A DNA stretch of 64,000 bases from Hydractinia symbiolongicarpus (GCF_029227915.1 NC_079875.1:28396001-28460000), one strand, 5' to 3'; positions 48,289 to 58,952 are shown, numbered from the stretch's first letter. The notes: generated from the letters alone by a model not told the origin. Made by a program: numbers and translations.

Positions 48289-49279
48289 GTGCACAGTTGC
48301 TCCAGTTTTAAGTGGAAAATCTCAAAGGAAAAGAAAGGTTCTGAAAAAGTAAAGAAGGGTATTCAGGTGGGTTTTTATAAAGATTGCTGTTTTTAGCAAA
48401 CCTTTTTTAAAAGTATTTATTTGTACAACTGGCTGCTGTATAACTATATTGCATTTTTTTGCAGAAAAAAGTGGAGAAAATGTTTGAAACTGATGTAGAT
48501 GGAAGTGAGACGATCACACATATTGAGAATGACTTATACGAACGATTTCAGGTGTGTAAGCAGATCTTCAGATATGTTATAACTTGATTTAAGAATTTTA
48601 TTAGACATAGAACCTCAGGTTTTACAAGTAGCATGCGCTTGAATATAGCTGTGCTTTAGGTTCGGTTGGAGTTGATAAAGTACATGAAAGGACAAAAGGG
48701 AAGTGAATCTGTTGGGCTGCTGTCCCTTACCGAAAATAAATAAGGTAATGTTTTTTCTGTGATATAGTATTTATCTTTGTACGTTTTCTTAACTTACAGT
48801 TTAAAGTACATTCTTCTTAGCTTGATGGACAAGATGAATGTGATGTCGATAGCCAAGAAACAAAAAGCTCTGAAACTGATGAAGTAAATAAATTATTTCC
48901 TTTGGTTATTTTTGGGTCTCTTGCCATTTACCCTAAATGTGCCTCGAGATTTCCCTTGCGTGTATATGCTTACAAACCTTATAATATGGCAAAAAATATA
49001 AATAAAGACCTTAAAAAAAATTTAATTTAATATCATAAGGTATAGGTCTTGTGTTATTTTTAGCTTTTCAATGATGTCCCACTAAGAAAGAAAAAAAAAT
49101 GGTCGTACATGCCTACAAAACAAGACAAACTGGTAGAAAAACTGGATGGCGCCAATAAGCGGTTGACGAGACCAGAAAATTTAACATCAACATTGAGCTA
49201 TCGGATCCACGAATTGAAAGAAAAAAATGCGTCGCTGCTGCTAAGAAATGCCGAATTTACAAGGTTAAAGCCGGATTGA
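48289..49279 (+). CDS. Coiled-coil protein, four phase-0 exons
   Basis: Exons 48289-48366 (26 codons), 48465-48551 (29), 48821-48883 (21) and 49064-49279 (72 with stop), each bounded by AG and GT and all in phase 0, so the frame runs without a break. The protein is Lys-rich, then acidic (ETDVDGSETITHIEND, DECDVDSQETKSSETDE). It ends with a coiled coil (KLVEKLDGANKRL, then YRIHELKEKNASLLLRNAEF). The N-terminus is upstream, possibly at 46206. The stop at 49277 falls shortly before kinase-like sequence, so the original protein may have continued into a kinase domain after a frame loss near 49265-49280. Function unknown. Confidence 0.5.
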
Positions 49280-49364
49280 ACAATTAGGCATAAATCGATC
49301 AGTACAAATGGTTGATGCATCCTTGTTTGCGAGTCGCTTTCATACAGGAGAACCACTATTGCAG

Positions 49365-50032
49365 GAGGAAACCCCTTGCATTCTAGATTCGCGTTCATTT
49401 CTACGCTGAAAATAACAGATTTTTGTGAAGGTGTTTTTGCATCTACTAAAAGGGCTATGTTCGATGTCGGAGATACTGTGATATTGAAAACGTTTTCAAA
49501 AGATTGTCGTCAAAATAACAAATTGACAAAATGTTGCCCATGTAAGTCACGTGCACCGGATTTTGAAGCTTATTGGTCGGCACGGAGTCGTGCATTTCGA
49601 TCAATCGTATTTTTCCGTGCTTCATTACGATCGCCATTGGAAATTAGGTTTTCAAGACATTTCTTCAACTTCAGTTTTTAAGCGAAATCTGACAGGCATT
49701 GCAAGCGGAATTAGCTTTTTGCATAGTAAGGGTGTGTGTTACACAACCATATCGTTGCAGACAATGTAATTCTTCACGGACAGGATTTGTTTCCTATTCT
49801 GATAGGATTCAGTTTTGCTTACCGTGCAACATGTGTTAGGAACAGTTGTGTAGATATGATCAAACTGTTTCCACATAAAGCGCATTTAGCACCGGAATTA
49901 TTTCAGTGTTGTCCTGTGTCGTATAGTACGGATATATTTAGTTATGGGAAACTCCTCGATAACTATTTGAAAACTATGTCTGTCATGGATGACAAAGCGC
50001 GAGATTTTTCAGGAGAGTGGGCTTGCTTCTGA
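49365..50032 (+). pseudogene. Protein-kinase domain relic lacking catalytic residues
   Basis: The N-lobe piece (49376 to about 49540) has EGVFASTKRAMFDVGDTVI followed by LKTF, with the VAIK-type Lys kept but the glycine loop degenerate. The middle (49551-49735) is in another frame and holds VVHFDQSYFSVL and IASGISFLHSKGV. The C-lobe (49736-50032) returns to the first frame with LHNHIVADN, ILIGFSFA, HLAPEL and STDIFSYGKLL. In a working kinase the catalytic loop would read H-[RN]-D-x4-N and the metal motif DFG. Here the loop Asp is His and the DFG Asp is Gly. The two frame changes compensate. It ends in a stop at 50030. It is a pseudokinase or, more likely, a pseudogene; the preceding coiled-coil exons may be its N-terminus. 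Confidence 0.6.
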
Positions 50033-50681
50033 CGGAACTAGGATACTAGTTCCATAGGATTGATAGGCAAAGATAAAAATATTTTCAACTTTAAATTGTA
50101 TTTTCTTCTTCCAATTTTCTTCATGCACCCACCAAGTTTAAAAATTGATAAATAGTGGATAAAACTTGGCGGAATTGACGGAGAGGGAAAAAAATAATTT
50201 TGGCGGGAATTTATTTGTGCGGGCGGCGTCAATACCACCAAATTTTCTTTCCGCAAAAAGATTTCTTCCCTTGGAAGTTATAATTTTTCGACTTTCTTCT
50301 CTTTCCAAACTGCAGTACGTCCAGAAATTTACGCAAGTATGCGAAATTACTTTAATCAGAAAATTAGACGTGGGTGGCCATTCTGCTGTGTCAGCACATT
50401 AGGCGGGATGGAGGCATTCTCGGAGCCATTATTTTTTGTATGTATGGATTAGTTATGATATTTAAAAAAGATACATTCGTTATGTCGTTCAATATCGGTT
50501 TTGCTAAAATAAACATCGCAAAACCATATTTTTCAACGAATCAAACAAATTAAATCTAGAAATAATTTATACAGCGTTAAATATCCTGTTAAGGTACTTG
50601 TTCAAGCTCGACCTTAGTCAGGGATTTCTTCTTAGGGCGGGGAAATCGAAAGGAGAAGGGGTGGAAAAATTACGCTGGGTC
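50033..50681. other. Non-coding stretch
   Basis: No motif-bearing frame on either strand. Confidence 0.4.
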
Positions 50682-51035
50682 TCAAACGAATTTTCTGCGG
50701 TCGGAATATTGATCGATAAATCCGCGAAAGTTTCTTAGTGCTGGAGAACGATAGCCAATCCATTTAACCTGATATTCTCTCCGATCATTGACCTCTCTGT
50801 GAGTCATTATAAAGTCAATGAAACCTTCGTTTTGGGCAGACTTATCCAACACTTCTCGAAGAGTCACAACCTTTCCAGATTTGTTTGGAACATTGTCCAC
50901 TAAATTAAGTGACTGGGTATTTATATCAAGCTCTTCGCGTTGAATGGCCTCTTTAGATTTTCGCTTTCTTCCATTAAATTCACGCACAACTGTTTTCTCC
51001 GACTCTACATTATCTTTTGACCATGCGGTTGTTCA
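50682..51035 (-). pseudogene. Chromodomain fragment, probably from a retroelement integrase
   Basis: The open frame runs from about 51035 to 50682. The first part is charged and low in motifs. Residues near the end read FIDFIMTHREVNDRREYQV followed by KWIGY, the first half of a chromodomain (REYxVKWxGY). The second half (the Trp-Glu-Pro turn) is missing and replaced by RSPALRNFRGFIDQY. Chromodomains at protein ends are typical of Ty3/gypsy chromovirus integrases, but no integrase core is next to it. A host chromodomain gene fragment is the alternative. Confidence 0.5.
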
Positions 51036-51063
51036 ATTCGCACTTGCTCCTGGTCCTGTTGGT

Positions 51064-51351
51064 TTAAAATGACCGTTTTGGATGACTCGGCAATGCAACT
51101 ACAGCAGTATGTCTCACAGAAATAATAAAAAAGATCAGCGTAAAAACAGCGAGCAGAAACTTAACCATGATAACAGATGTTTTACCAGTGAAAGATATGT
51201 GTTGCATATTCTCTTTTAATATTTTTAGCTGGACTTGGGAACAATTGCTAGGCTTTTTAAACATAAAACCGGCCGGTAACCCATTTACTGTTACGTGACC
51301 ATTATCTACCTGTTTGTAGGGAACTGTTGTACGCTTCCCATGTGATGCCAA
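51064..51351 (-). other. Uncertain ORF with a membrane segment
   Basis: A 95-codon frame begins MASHGKRTTVPYKQVDNGHV, then VNGLPAGFMFKKPSNCSQ, then a hydrophobic stretch (VKFLLAVFTLIFFIISV). The middle resembles, from memory, a 'GLPxGxxFKKPSxxS' end found in repeated cnidarian proteins. The hydrophobic tail may be accidental read-through of an intron. Confidence 0.3.
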
Positions 51352-52640
51352 ATCTATAATAGGAAGAGAAAACTAATGTAATTGAACACTAGAAGCAGAT
51401 TACAAACCTCTTTTTAAATAAGTAAAGCCATGCGGCGTACATATTTTTTGATTCAGTTGAAGTTAAAGATGTTGTTTCTATGGTTGCTTCAACCGGTAGT
51501 ATAATAAATTTGAAGAATGAAAATAATGAAGCTAATCGAAACATGGATATCTTATGATTGGAGCATTTATTTTCTTTGAAATTTTGCACAAATGTCAAGT
51601 TATTTTGACCAAATTTCCAACTTTTTGAGGCCGCACGTTGAATCATACACATTGCCATTATAACTCATAACACTACAAACTTTTATTTGTGTTTGAAATA
51701 TGCTTAAGGAGTCATCTTTGTTAGAAAACACCACATTTTTGGTTAACTTTTAGTTAAATATGTGCATAATTATCACAATCATTCTGAAATGAGAATTTTG
51801 TGTAATTTTTCAGCTCCTTGTACCTATATATACATGTTATGTATATCATCGTCATCGTCATCGTCATCATCATCAGAATATTTAAAAGGATACAAAGCGT
51901 CAGCTACGTAAAGTTTTATATAAAATTTACTACTGTTATTAATGCTAGTCCTGTGAACATAACAGTATAAAAGTATAAAGTAAAACTCTTAAAAGGTTAG
52001 TAGGTAAAAACCAACCCTGCTTTTAGGGCCATTTTCCTCTGGAGATGTAGAGTAAGTCGGAAAAGGGTCCTGGGATGGAGGATGGTAGATATGGATAAAA
52101 ACAATCTAAAAATTTATTAACATATACATACAAAATCAGTTAAAATGTTTTCTTATTTCAATTGTAAATTGACTATAAGATTCCACTTTTCTAATACCTA
52201 GTGGAAGATCGTTAAACACTTTAGCTCCTGCATAAGCAAAAGACTGTTTTCCTAATTCAAGTTTGACTTTAGGTAACTTCAGAAGATAACCAGAGTTTCT
52301 TGTCTTCCTGGAATGATTATTGATTTCAAAATAATCGTTAAAACTTGAACACAGATCTTATCCGGGGACTTCTTGACGAGACAGTACGCTTCCTTGTTGA
52401 TAGCACTGATTATACACGGAACCTTTACTCACGGAACCTAATACAGTGGCTTATATTTTATTCTAACTTGATATAGTTTTTTTACAGGGAAACCACCTGA
52501 AAGAAATTGCGGCTTTTGTTCAAACTAAAACTTAGGATTCAAACAAAAAATAATAAATTAACATTTTACTAATTGTTTGTAAGTAGCAGCAGGATGTTCT
52601 AAAAGAAAAATTGTATTGTTAATTTTTATTGAAAAGAAAA
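51352..52640. other. Non-coding stretch
   Basis: It contains a (TCATCG)n-like microsatellite at 51846-51876. The 89-codon minus frame at 51389-51658 has no motif. Confidence 0.4.
51846..51876. repeat. (TCATCG/TCATCA)n microsatellite
   Basis: Trinucleotide run of TCA and TCG units. Confidence 0.85.
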
Positions 52641-52654
52641 TAATAAATATTTAA

Positions 52655-53830
52655 ATTTTGACGGAAGTGAGGATGAAAACGAAAATGATGAAAATATGGA
52701 TATGTTAATTACACTAATGGAAGAATGAGTCATGTTTTGACAAATTTGAATTGTGGTTGGTTAGCCCCGATGGTAAGTGACAAAATAAAAGTGCTGCAAA
52801 ACCAAACTCCAGACAAGTGCAACTAATATTGAAGGACACCAGCCGAAGTTCATACGAATTATCCGTTCTTTTTGATCGCATGAATATCAGGAATCAATGG
52901 TTACTGAATTCTGAAAAACGAAGAAAAGCTGGAAGTATAAAAAGTTACCTTCATTCCCTATGTCATTTTTACAAGTATATTTTGTGTGATACACCTGTCC
53001 TTTTTAAAGATTTCGTCAAGGACCGTCCAAGCATGATAGTTATCATGGGGAACTGGATTGTAGAGTATAGAAAAAAAGCCAAGAGTGACAAATGGATGAA
53101 AGATTTGGAGCAATTGGATCAGCTCATAACAACTGAAGAGGTCAACACCTTGGATAATTCAACACACGTATCCAATTGTCGCAGGAATATCAAGGAAGTG
53201 TTGGCCACTGGTAGAATCCCAACATTCTAGCAATTCACTTCTGTTTGAGATTAAATATGGACTTATCTCTGCTTGGATAACGCGTCAAGGACGGGTGCTT
53301 TGGCTAACATTACAACCAAAGAGTTCATGCGAGGGGGAATGGCAAAATGGAATATATATTGCGAGTGTTTTTAACCACAAAACTAATCGGTATTCTTTCA
53401 ACATTTTCGAAATAGGTTAGAAGGCCTCAACAATGAAAAAGGTTCTGCCAACAACCCGTTTTTACCCGCTGGAGCGGAAATGAAATGTCTTCTTCGATGG
53501 CCACAGGCCAGCTAAACTCATTTTGGAATAAAGCAATGGGAAGAAGTTTGTTGCCACCACATCTTAATGCAACGCTAGTCCGCAAAACGTGTATCACTAA
53601 AACTCATTCTTTGAGGCCGGATTTGGAACAAGGCAACAGCCAGACGGTCGTGCTTTCTGCAAGAAAAGTCAAAAAATGCCGCCGGAACAAGTAAGGAGCT
53701 GAGATCTGTACTACGCCAAACTGGGAATGAAAGAAAAGTCAACATTACATGCAAGCTTTTTAGATCTTACCTCACTACAATTACGAGATAAAATTCGTTA
53801 CTTCATCACGTCAAAACGAAGAGAAAAAAA
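52655..53830 (+). pseudogene. Tyrosine-recombinase (Crypton-like) relic
   Basis: The pieces are in several frames. 52655-52800 has an acidic lead (DGSEDENENDENMD) and FEFWLVSPDG. 52817-53230 is open for 137 codons with RKAGSIKSYLHSLCHFYKYI, the core-binding half. After 53230 come short blocks (VLWLTLQP, VFNHKTNRYSF, FNIFEIG). 53485-53694 has NEMSSSMATGQLNSFWNKA and LVRKTCITKTHSLRPDL, where the Arg of the RKT-type motif corresponds to the second catalytic Arg region. The order fits a family of cnidarian tyrosine recombinases that I relate to Cryptons from memory. It has at least four frame breaks. No catalytic Tyr could be assigned. Confidence 0.5.
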
Positions 53831-53870
53831 GGTTAGTTGAAGTTAGAGATAAAGGTAATAATTTGAATCA

Positions 53871-54392
53871 TTGCATTTTAATACGTTTTCATCTCGCCAT
53901 CCCTCAGGCAACATTGTCGCACCGACCGCTGAAGACAAAAGGGAGGTTTTCATGTCAGCTGCAATCCGTCGCGATGCCGAATCCGTATCTTCCGTGACCT
54001 GGGATCGTTTGACCTCGGAGACAGCAAAAGACACTGGTATGCTATCCCTGATAGAAGCAATTCGTTGCGGCTTCCCAGAGGATCGCAGATTGAATAGCAC
54101 TGTCGGAGCGTTCTTGCGTTATCGACAGGGTTTGTACGAGATTGATGGTGTAGTCATTTACGAGGACCGCACTGTTATACCACCTTCTCTACGTGCTATT
54201 ACACTAGCTGCTCTCCATTCAGCGCATCAAGGTGTCTCACTGGTGGGTGCTCGAGCTCGAACAATACTTTTCTGGCCTGGAATGACCGACAATACCGAAC
54301 GTGTTAGACAGAGCTGCAAAGATTGTGTCAAGAATGCCCCATCACAAACCCCACTCCCAGCCATTGTCTCTACACCTGCGGAGGATTTGTGA
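53871..54392 (+). pseudogene. Ty3/gypsy pol fragment: integrase zinc-binding (H2C2) domain
   Basis: An open 173-codon frame, G+C-richer than its surroundings. The first half has the tail of RNase H or a linker (VTWDRLTSETAKD, LRYRQGLYEIDGVVIYEDR). Then comes the HHCC integrase domain: LHSAHQG (the two His), ILFWPGM, and CKDC with the following NAPSQTP. The integrase catalytic core (DDE) should start right after, but a stop at 54390 and unrelated sequence follow. The copy is truncated on both sides. The domain binds zinc and helps integrase multimerise. Confidence 0.8.
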
Positions 54393-54444
54393 ATCATAGG
54401 ATAGGAGGAATTACTCGCCATTATTCTTTTGTAAATCATTTATT

Positions 54445-54541
54445 AAATGAGTAACAGGTGGCCTGTGGAGGAACTTATATGCGTTAATCTTTTTTTAAAT
54501 ATACCACAATGAGTAACAGGTGGTTTAGAAATATATAAAAG
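54445..54541 (+). promoter_or_regulatory. Candidate TATA-box promoter with direct repeats
   Basis: AATGAGTAACAGGTGG occurs at 54445 and again at about 54508, about 64 bp apart. TATATAAAAG follows at 54532-54541, about 30 bp before the ATG at 54571 that opens the block leading to the SF3 helicase relic. A compact TATA promoter with repeated upstream elements fits a small viral or element transcription unit. Based on pattern only. Confidence 0.35.
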
Positions 54542-54570
54542 CATTGCAAACTCTCCGCAAATCATTCTGA

Positions 54571-54804
54571 ATGGATGACTGGGTCACATCACAGCTTTTG
54601 GAAGTAGTAGAAAACGATGAAGAACAAATCTCACCAAAATTATTGGACGACATACTTCGTACTGAAAGACCCAACCAATTCGAGAGAAGATGGAATTACC
54701 ACCAGCACAAAATGTCAATGGACGCCAGTCGACTCTTAAACGAAATGAGTGAGGTTACTAGTTCGATCAAAAGAAGACATACAGATGACCCAGGAATTTC
54801 TTAA
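54571..54804 (+). pseudogene. ORF of 77 codons, possible N-terminus of a virus-like Rep unit
   Basis: Starts MDDWVTSQLLEVVENDEEQI just downstream of the TATA-like box. It is acidic then basic (SSIKRRHTDD) and stops at 54802. No known domain. The position at the head of a block that ends in an SF3 helicase suggests the N-terminus of the same gene, broken by frameshift; this is inference. Confidence 0.35.
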
Positions 54805-54845
54805 TTAAACAACAACATTGCTTCTACAACATTGCCCAACGGAGA

Positions 54846-55301
54846 ATGACTGGACCATATCAACGTACTTTCCGACTCTTAACGAAACCGTCCATTTGCT
54901 TAGTGGCCTTCCAACAAGAGAAATGTAAATGCGGTAGTGGTGAAGAAACAATTGCACATGGTCAACTTAATTGCCATTATCTCATAGGTGTCTTCGAAAC
55001 AGGAGGCTCGAGCAAGCACTTCAGAAATACCAACTTGCCAAAACTCTATCAACTGGCCCGACGATTTAACCCAAGGAAATCCTACAAAGCCTGTATTAGA
55101 AACCATCATGATAACCTACGAATTGCCCATTGCAAAGAATGCAACTGGAGACAGCAGATCAAGAAAGTCCACAACCTTCTTATCTCATACTTCACCATAT
55201 TGTACTTTCCGGGACTGTACAACAGCAAAGACGATGAATACACCGGCAAAGACGAAACAGACAGAAAATGTGAAAAGCTTATTTGTAAAATAAATTACTG
55301 A
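54846..55301 (+). pseudogene. ORF of 151 codons upstream of the SF3 helicase relic
   Basis: An open frame with two Cys-rich spots (KCKCGSGEE, HCKECNW) and basic segments. An overlapping frame (54988-55293) is also open for 102 codons. A third frame just upstream reads WLDHINVLSDS near 54850, which could be a decayed HUH-type (DHIHVLF) Rep motif. The coding frame therefore probably switches several times. I cannot assign a function; a Rep endonuclease domain would be expected here if the neighbour is a virus-like Rep. Confidence 0.35.
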
Positions 55302-55394
55302 TAACGGTATAATTAATGACATAGGATACGACTTGTTATTGTCCGAAAGTTCAGAACTACGTGAATATGAACAATTTATTCAACTGAACCAACT

Positions 55395-55975
55395 CGAAAC
55401 ATTAAAAAAAACAATTTTCAGGTAAAATTGTTTACTGAAAGCTTCTAGTTATTTTTTACCAGCTTGTGAAACTTTGTTTAATACTTATGTAAATGCCGTT
55501 AACCATTTGCTAAAAACTGTTGCTGATGAAAACTATATTTCTGTCGATGGTTTCTGTGAAATTTTAGCTAAATGGGCTTTTAATTTGAATCCTAAAAAAA
55601 GGGTTTAATACTTTTTGGTACATCAAGTAGTGGCAAAACGTTTTTATCCAATTTACTTTGCAACATGTTTCCAACAGAACATGTGGGTGTTTAATGGTCC
55701 TACAGGACACAATCCATCTCAATTTTTATTTAAGTTTTTATCTTCTTCTTAAATTACAAATGTGATGAATTTGTATTTGAAAATCTTGGAATTTTGCAAC
55801 AGATGAAAAATCTATTTGAGGGGTCAAAATTTTCACAAACAGAAGTTAAGTATAAGGCACCTAAAAGAATTTTACCTCAGCCTACCATTCTTACAATAAA
55901 TGGAAATTCACTTTGTGATATTTTCAAATGGCATTATGCTAAAATAGAGAATTTCCAAAACAGATAAAAAGGTTG
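55395..55975 (+). pseudogene. Superfamily 3 helicase relic, virus-like Rep/NS1 type
   Basis: Several frames hold ordered SF3 blocks: a helical lead; Walker A GTSSSGKT at 55617-55640 after a beta strand; a Walker B region containing CDEFVFEN at about 55765; and the B'/sensor region with MKNLFEGS, then KYKAP, then PTILTINGN at 55881-55907. DIFKWHYAKIENFQN follows. SF3 helicases unwind DNA in small DNA virus replication and also occur in Polinton-like elements. The layout is closest in my judgement to parvovirus-type NS1, but CRESS-type or Polinton-type origin is not excluded. At least two frame changes and several stops make it non-functional. It is bordered by the Mutator transposase to the right. 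Confidence 0.55.
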
Positions 55976-56074
55976 GGTTTTTCCAACAAAATGGCATATT
56001 CCACAGTAAAAAACCTTGGTAAAATCAGTATGACAGCTTCTTTCTGATTCAATTGATGTGATAACTACAACATT

Positions 56075-57678
56075 TTGATAAACTTTTCCATCTTAAAGAA
56101 ACTGATTGAAAATGTATCAAGTTGTCCAGAAGGTGATAGTGGTTTGATATTCACCGACGAAGAGAACAAGCGCCGAGGATTTTCACATAAACTATATTTT
56201 AAATGCTCTAGTACTAGATGTACCTTTGCATACAGTACTTTTACTTCTAAAGAAGTTGTAGTAGATAAGAAAAAGAACAAGCAAGGAAGAAATTTCTTTG
56301 ATGTCAATTTAAAGATGGTCATAGCTTTTTGAGAAATTGGTAAAGGACATCGAGCAATGACCGATTTTTTCTAGAATGGCTAATATGGCTTGTATGAGCA
56401 TAAAAGGCGTTTCAAAATGCCAACACTATTATGCAGGAATCTTATGCTTTCGCTGCTGAACAATCAACAAAAGAAGCAGCCATGAAAGTTAAAGAGGAAG
56501 CCAAAGAGGAAGACAATGCTTCAGGAAAGAAACTTATTACCGTTTCAACTGATGGTGCCTGGCAGAAACGGGGCCACGTCTCGCTTAACGGTGTAGAAAG
56601 TAAGCCTGGTTATCAGGCATGGAAAGCCCACCACATTTGCTCCTTGAACCATGCAACATCATCAGGTGCAATGGAAGGTTCTGGTGCAGTAAAGATTTTC
56701 AACCGCTCTGTTGAAAAAAACGATCTAATTTATAAATATTATTTGGGAGATGGTGACTCTTCGTCGTATGGTAATGTTGTTGCTAGGAAACCATATGAAG
56801 CATATGGCATAGAACCCGAGAAACTAGAGTGTATTGGTCATATAGAAAAACGTATTGGAACCAGACTACGCAACCGACCCAAGGAAAAACATAATGGGAT
56901 GAAGCTGACAGGCCATGGCAAACTAACTAAAGTTGCAGTTAATGCCGTGCAAAATTATTTTGGTATGGCCATAAGTCAAACATCAGCTTTCAAGTCGTTA
57001 AATGATAAAGAAAAAGTGTACCAAAGGAAAAAAAACATTCGAGCAGTTTTGTACCATTGTACTGATTTCCCTGACACAACTCGTCGTCACATACTTTGCA
57101 CAACTGGTCCTAATAGTTGGTGTAAGTGGAAAAAGTCAGAAGGAGCATCAGTTGACAATTCCTACAGACCAAAAGTAAACTTGCCAATTTGGATATATGA
57201 TATTGTAAGGAAAGACTTTGAGGAATTAAGCGATGATAAAATTTTAAAAAGGTGTACCCATGGAAAGACACAGAACTGTAATGAGAGTCTTAATAACGTA
57301 ATTTGGTCAAGGTGTCCCAAAAATATATTCTTACATAAATCTTCTTTCGAAATGGGAGTCAATTCTGACGTATTGCATTTTAATGAGGGAACAGCTGGTG
57401 TTAAAAGAGTCTTGAATTTTTTGAATCTTGAAATTGGGGCTAAAACCATTTTGTCGTCATCTCGTAAGGATAAAGCCCGCTTGTCGAATATGGCTAGAAA
57501 AGACACTTTAAAGGTTAAAAAAAGAAGAAGAAAATTGAGAGCTACACAATTACCGTCAAGCCACAGTGCAATCGAAGAAGATATAGTTGCTTCAATGCAC
57601 GCCCAATTCCACGATAACTTATCCATGCAAAATATCTCCCGCTGTACGGTCACTTCTTCTTTCTTTAATAAAAAATGA
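56075..57678 (+). pseudogene. Mutator-like transposase (MULE, PF20700-type)
   Basis: The N-terminal part (56075-56332) has CPEGDSGLIFTDEENKRRGF, a Cys pair (CSSTRC) and NFFDVNLKMV. After stops at about 56332 and 56374 and a frame change, 56431-57678 is open for 415 codons: STDGAWQKRGH (first catalytic Asp), GYQAWKAHHICSLNHATSSG, AMEGSGAVKIF, YLGDGDSSSY (second Asp), KLECIGHIEKRIGTRLR, a Cys/Trp part (CTTGPNSWCKWKK) and a C-terminal half with CNESLNNVIWSRCPK. Between HVSLNG and GYQAWKA the usual stretch of a few dozen residues with further conserved Cys is missing, an internal deletion that keeps frame. It was a DNA transposase for cut-and-paste; this copy is probably dead through the N-terminal break and the deletion. 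Terminal inverted repeats were not identified. Confidence 0.85.
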
Positions 57679-57789
57679 ATCACACTGAATGAGGTGTTAA
57701 ATACTTTTCTACGTCGGCTTTCTCGCAATTAAAAATCGTTATAAATAGGTTATACTCATTACTGTTGACTAGAGGTCTAAATTTGTATA

Positions 57790-58952
57790 CGAAACAGAGG
57801 ATTGTTAACTTTCTCGAGCTTGGAAATAAATACACGTAAATTTCTACAATTTTATTGTCTGGGGATAATATAAAGGTTTCAAGACAAGCAATTTCTTTGG
57901 TTTACACAAAATACAAAAAATGGGTCACTATACCAGCAAAACCACCCTGGACGTCAAAGAATTTTGAACTTATAACATTTCCATTTAATAGATAAATGCT
58001 ATAAACAAAATGACGAACTAAAACAAAATGATGAACTAACATCTGTTTGTATGATTATCCTTTCTTGTATTTATCTAATTTTAATTACTTCTTTTCTCTT
58101 TGCTAGGAGAAAGATTTTTCTTTTATCAAAAAAAATTTTAATTTGGATGTATTTACTAGAAGCTTGCGAAATGCAAGACGGGATGGAGCTGAAGAATTAA
58201 TCAGGGAACCCAATCAAGTAAAGAGATTGGAATTTTGTGAAGAATTACAATGGGAAGGGAAAACATTTGACAACGTCATTTTTACGGACGAATCCACCAT
58301 TATGATGGATAAGTACGGCAAGATATGTTTCAGAAAAAAAGATCAGCTTCCCCAATCAAAGCCTATACCCAAACATCCGTACAAGTTACATGTGTGGAAC
58401 GGAATTTTGAAACGTGGCCCAACGGAAATAGCGATTTTTTCGGGACTTATGAGAAAATAATTTTACGTCGAAATTCTACAAAGCATAAAAGTAACTTTTT
58501 TCTATTAATTACATGCTTAGAAACCCTTTGATGTTGAGCAATAGTGAACTTGTCGTAAAATTTTGATATTTATCGTTGACGACTATATAATCAGAACATT
58601 TCTGATTGTATTGTATTAATTCTATTGTAAATTGCATTTTTCAGGTAAATTCGCGATGGACTTTTGGGAAACAAACATTATTAACTACAGGCCGACTCCC
58701 GCTGAGAGTCCGGATCTCAACCCCATAGGAATGAAGTGGCACGAGCTGAAACATTATATTAAAAAAACTGCAAAGCCATCAACAAAGGAAGAACTTGTCC
58801 AAGGGATATGTGAATTTTGGAAAACTGTAACGTGGCAGAAATATGAACGGTACATCATCCATCTCCATAAAGTTGCACCAATCGTAGTTGAAAAGCTCCT
58901 GGCCATTGATTTATATTTTTTCAATGATTTCTTTCTTCCAACAAGTCACTAA
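57790..58952 (+). pseudogene. Tc1/mariner-like transposase lacking catalytic residues
   Basis: The N-terminal helix-turn-helix is at 57790-57960 (FLELGNKYT, a stop, then SRQAISLVYTKYKKW). The DDE part is at 58143-58459 with LIREPNQVKRLEFCEEL, NVIFTDEST (first catalytic Asp), PYKLHVWNGI and IFSGLMRK, then an in-frame stop followed by FYVEILQS. After an A+T-rich gap ending in an acceptor-like TTTTTCAG, 58644-58952 has PTPAESPDLNPIGMKWHELK and ends at TAA. The second catalytic Asp (DNDPKHTS-type motif) is absent, lost in the gap. The third acidic residue (E of NPIENVW) is Gly. Only one of three catalytic acids remains. The sequence between the pieces may be introns or insertions. Confidence 0.75.

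Noticed and set aside
57162-57728. 188-codon minus-strand ORF
   Set aside because: It lies antisense to the Mutator transposase frame, which has clear family motifs.
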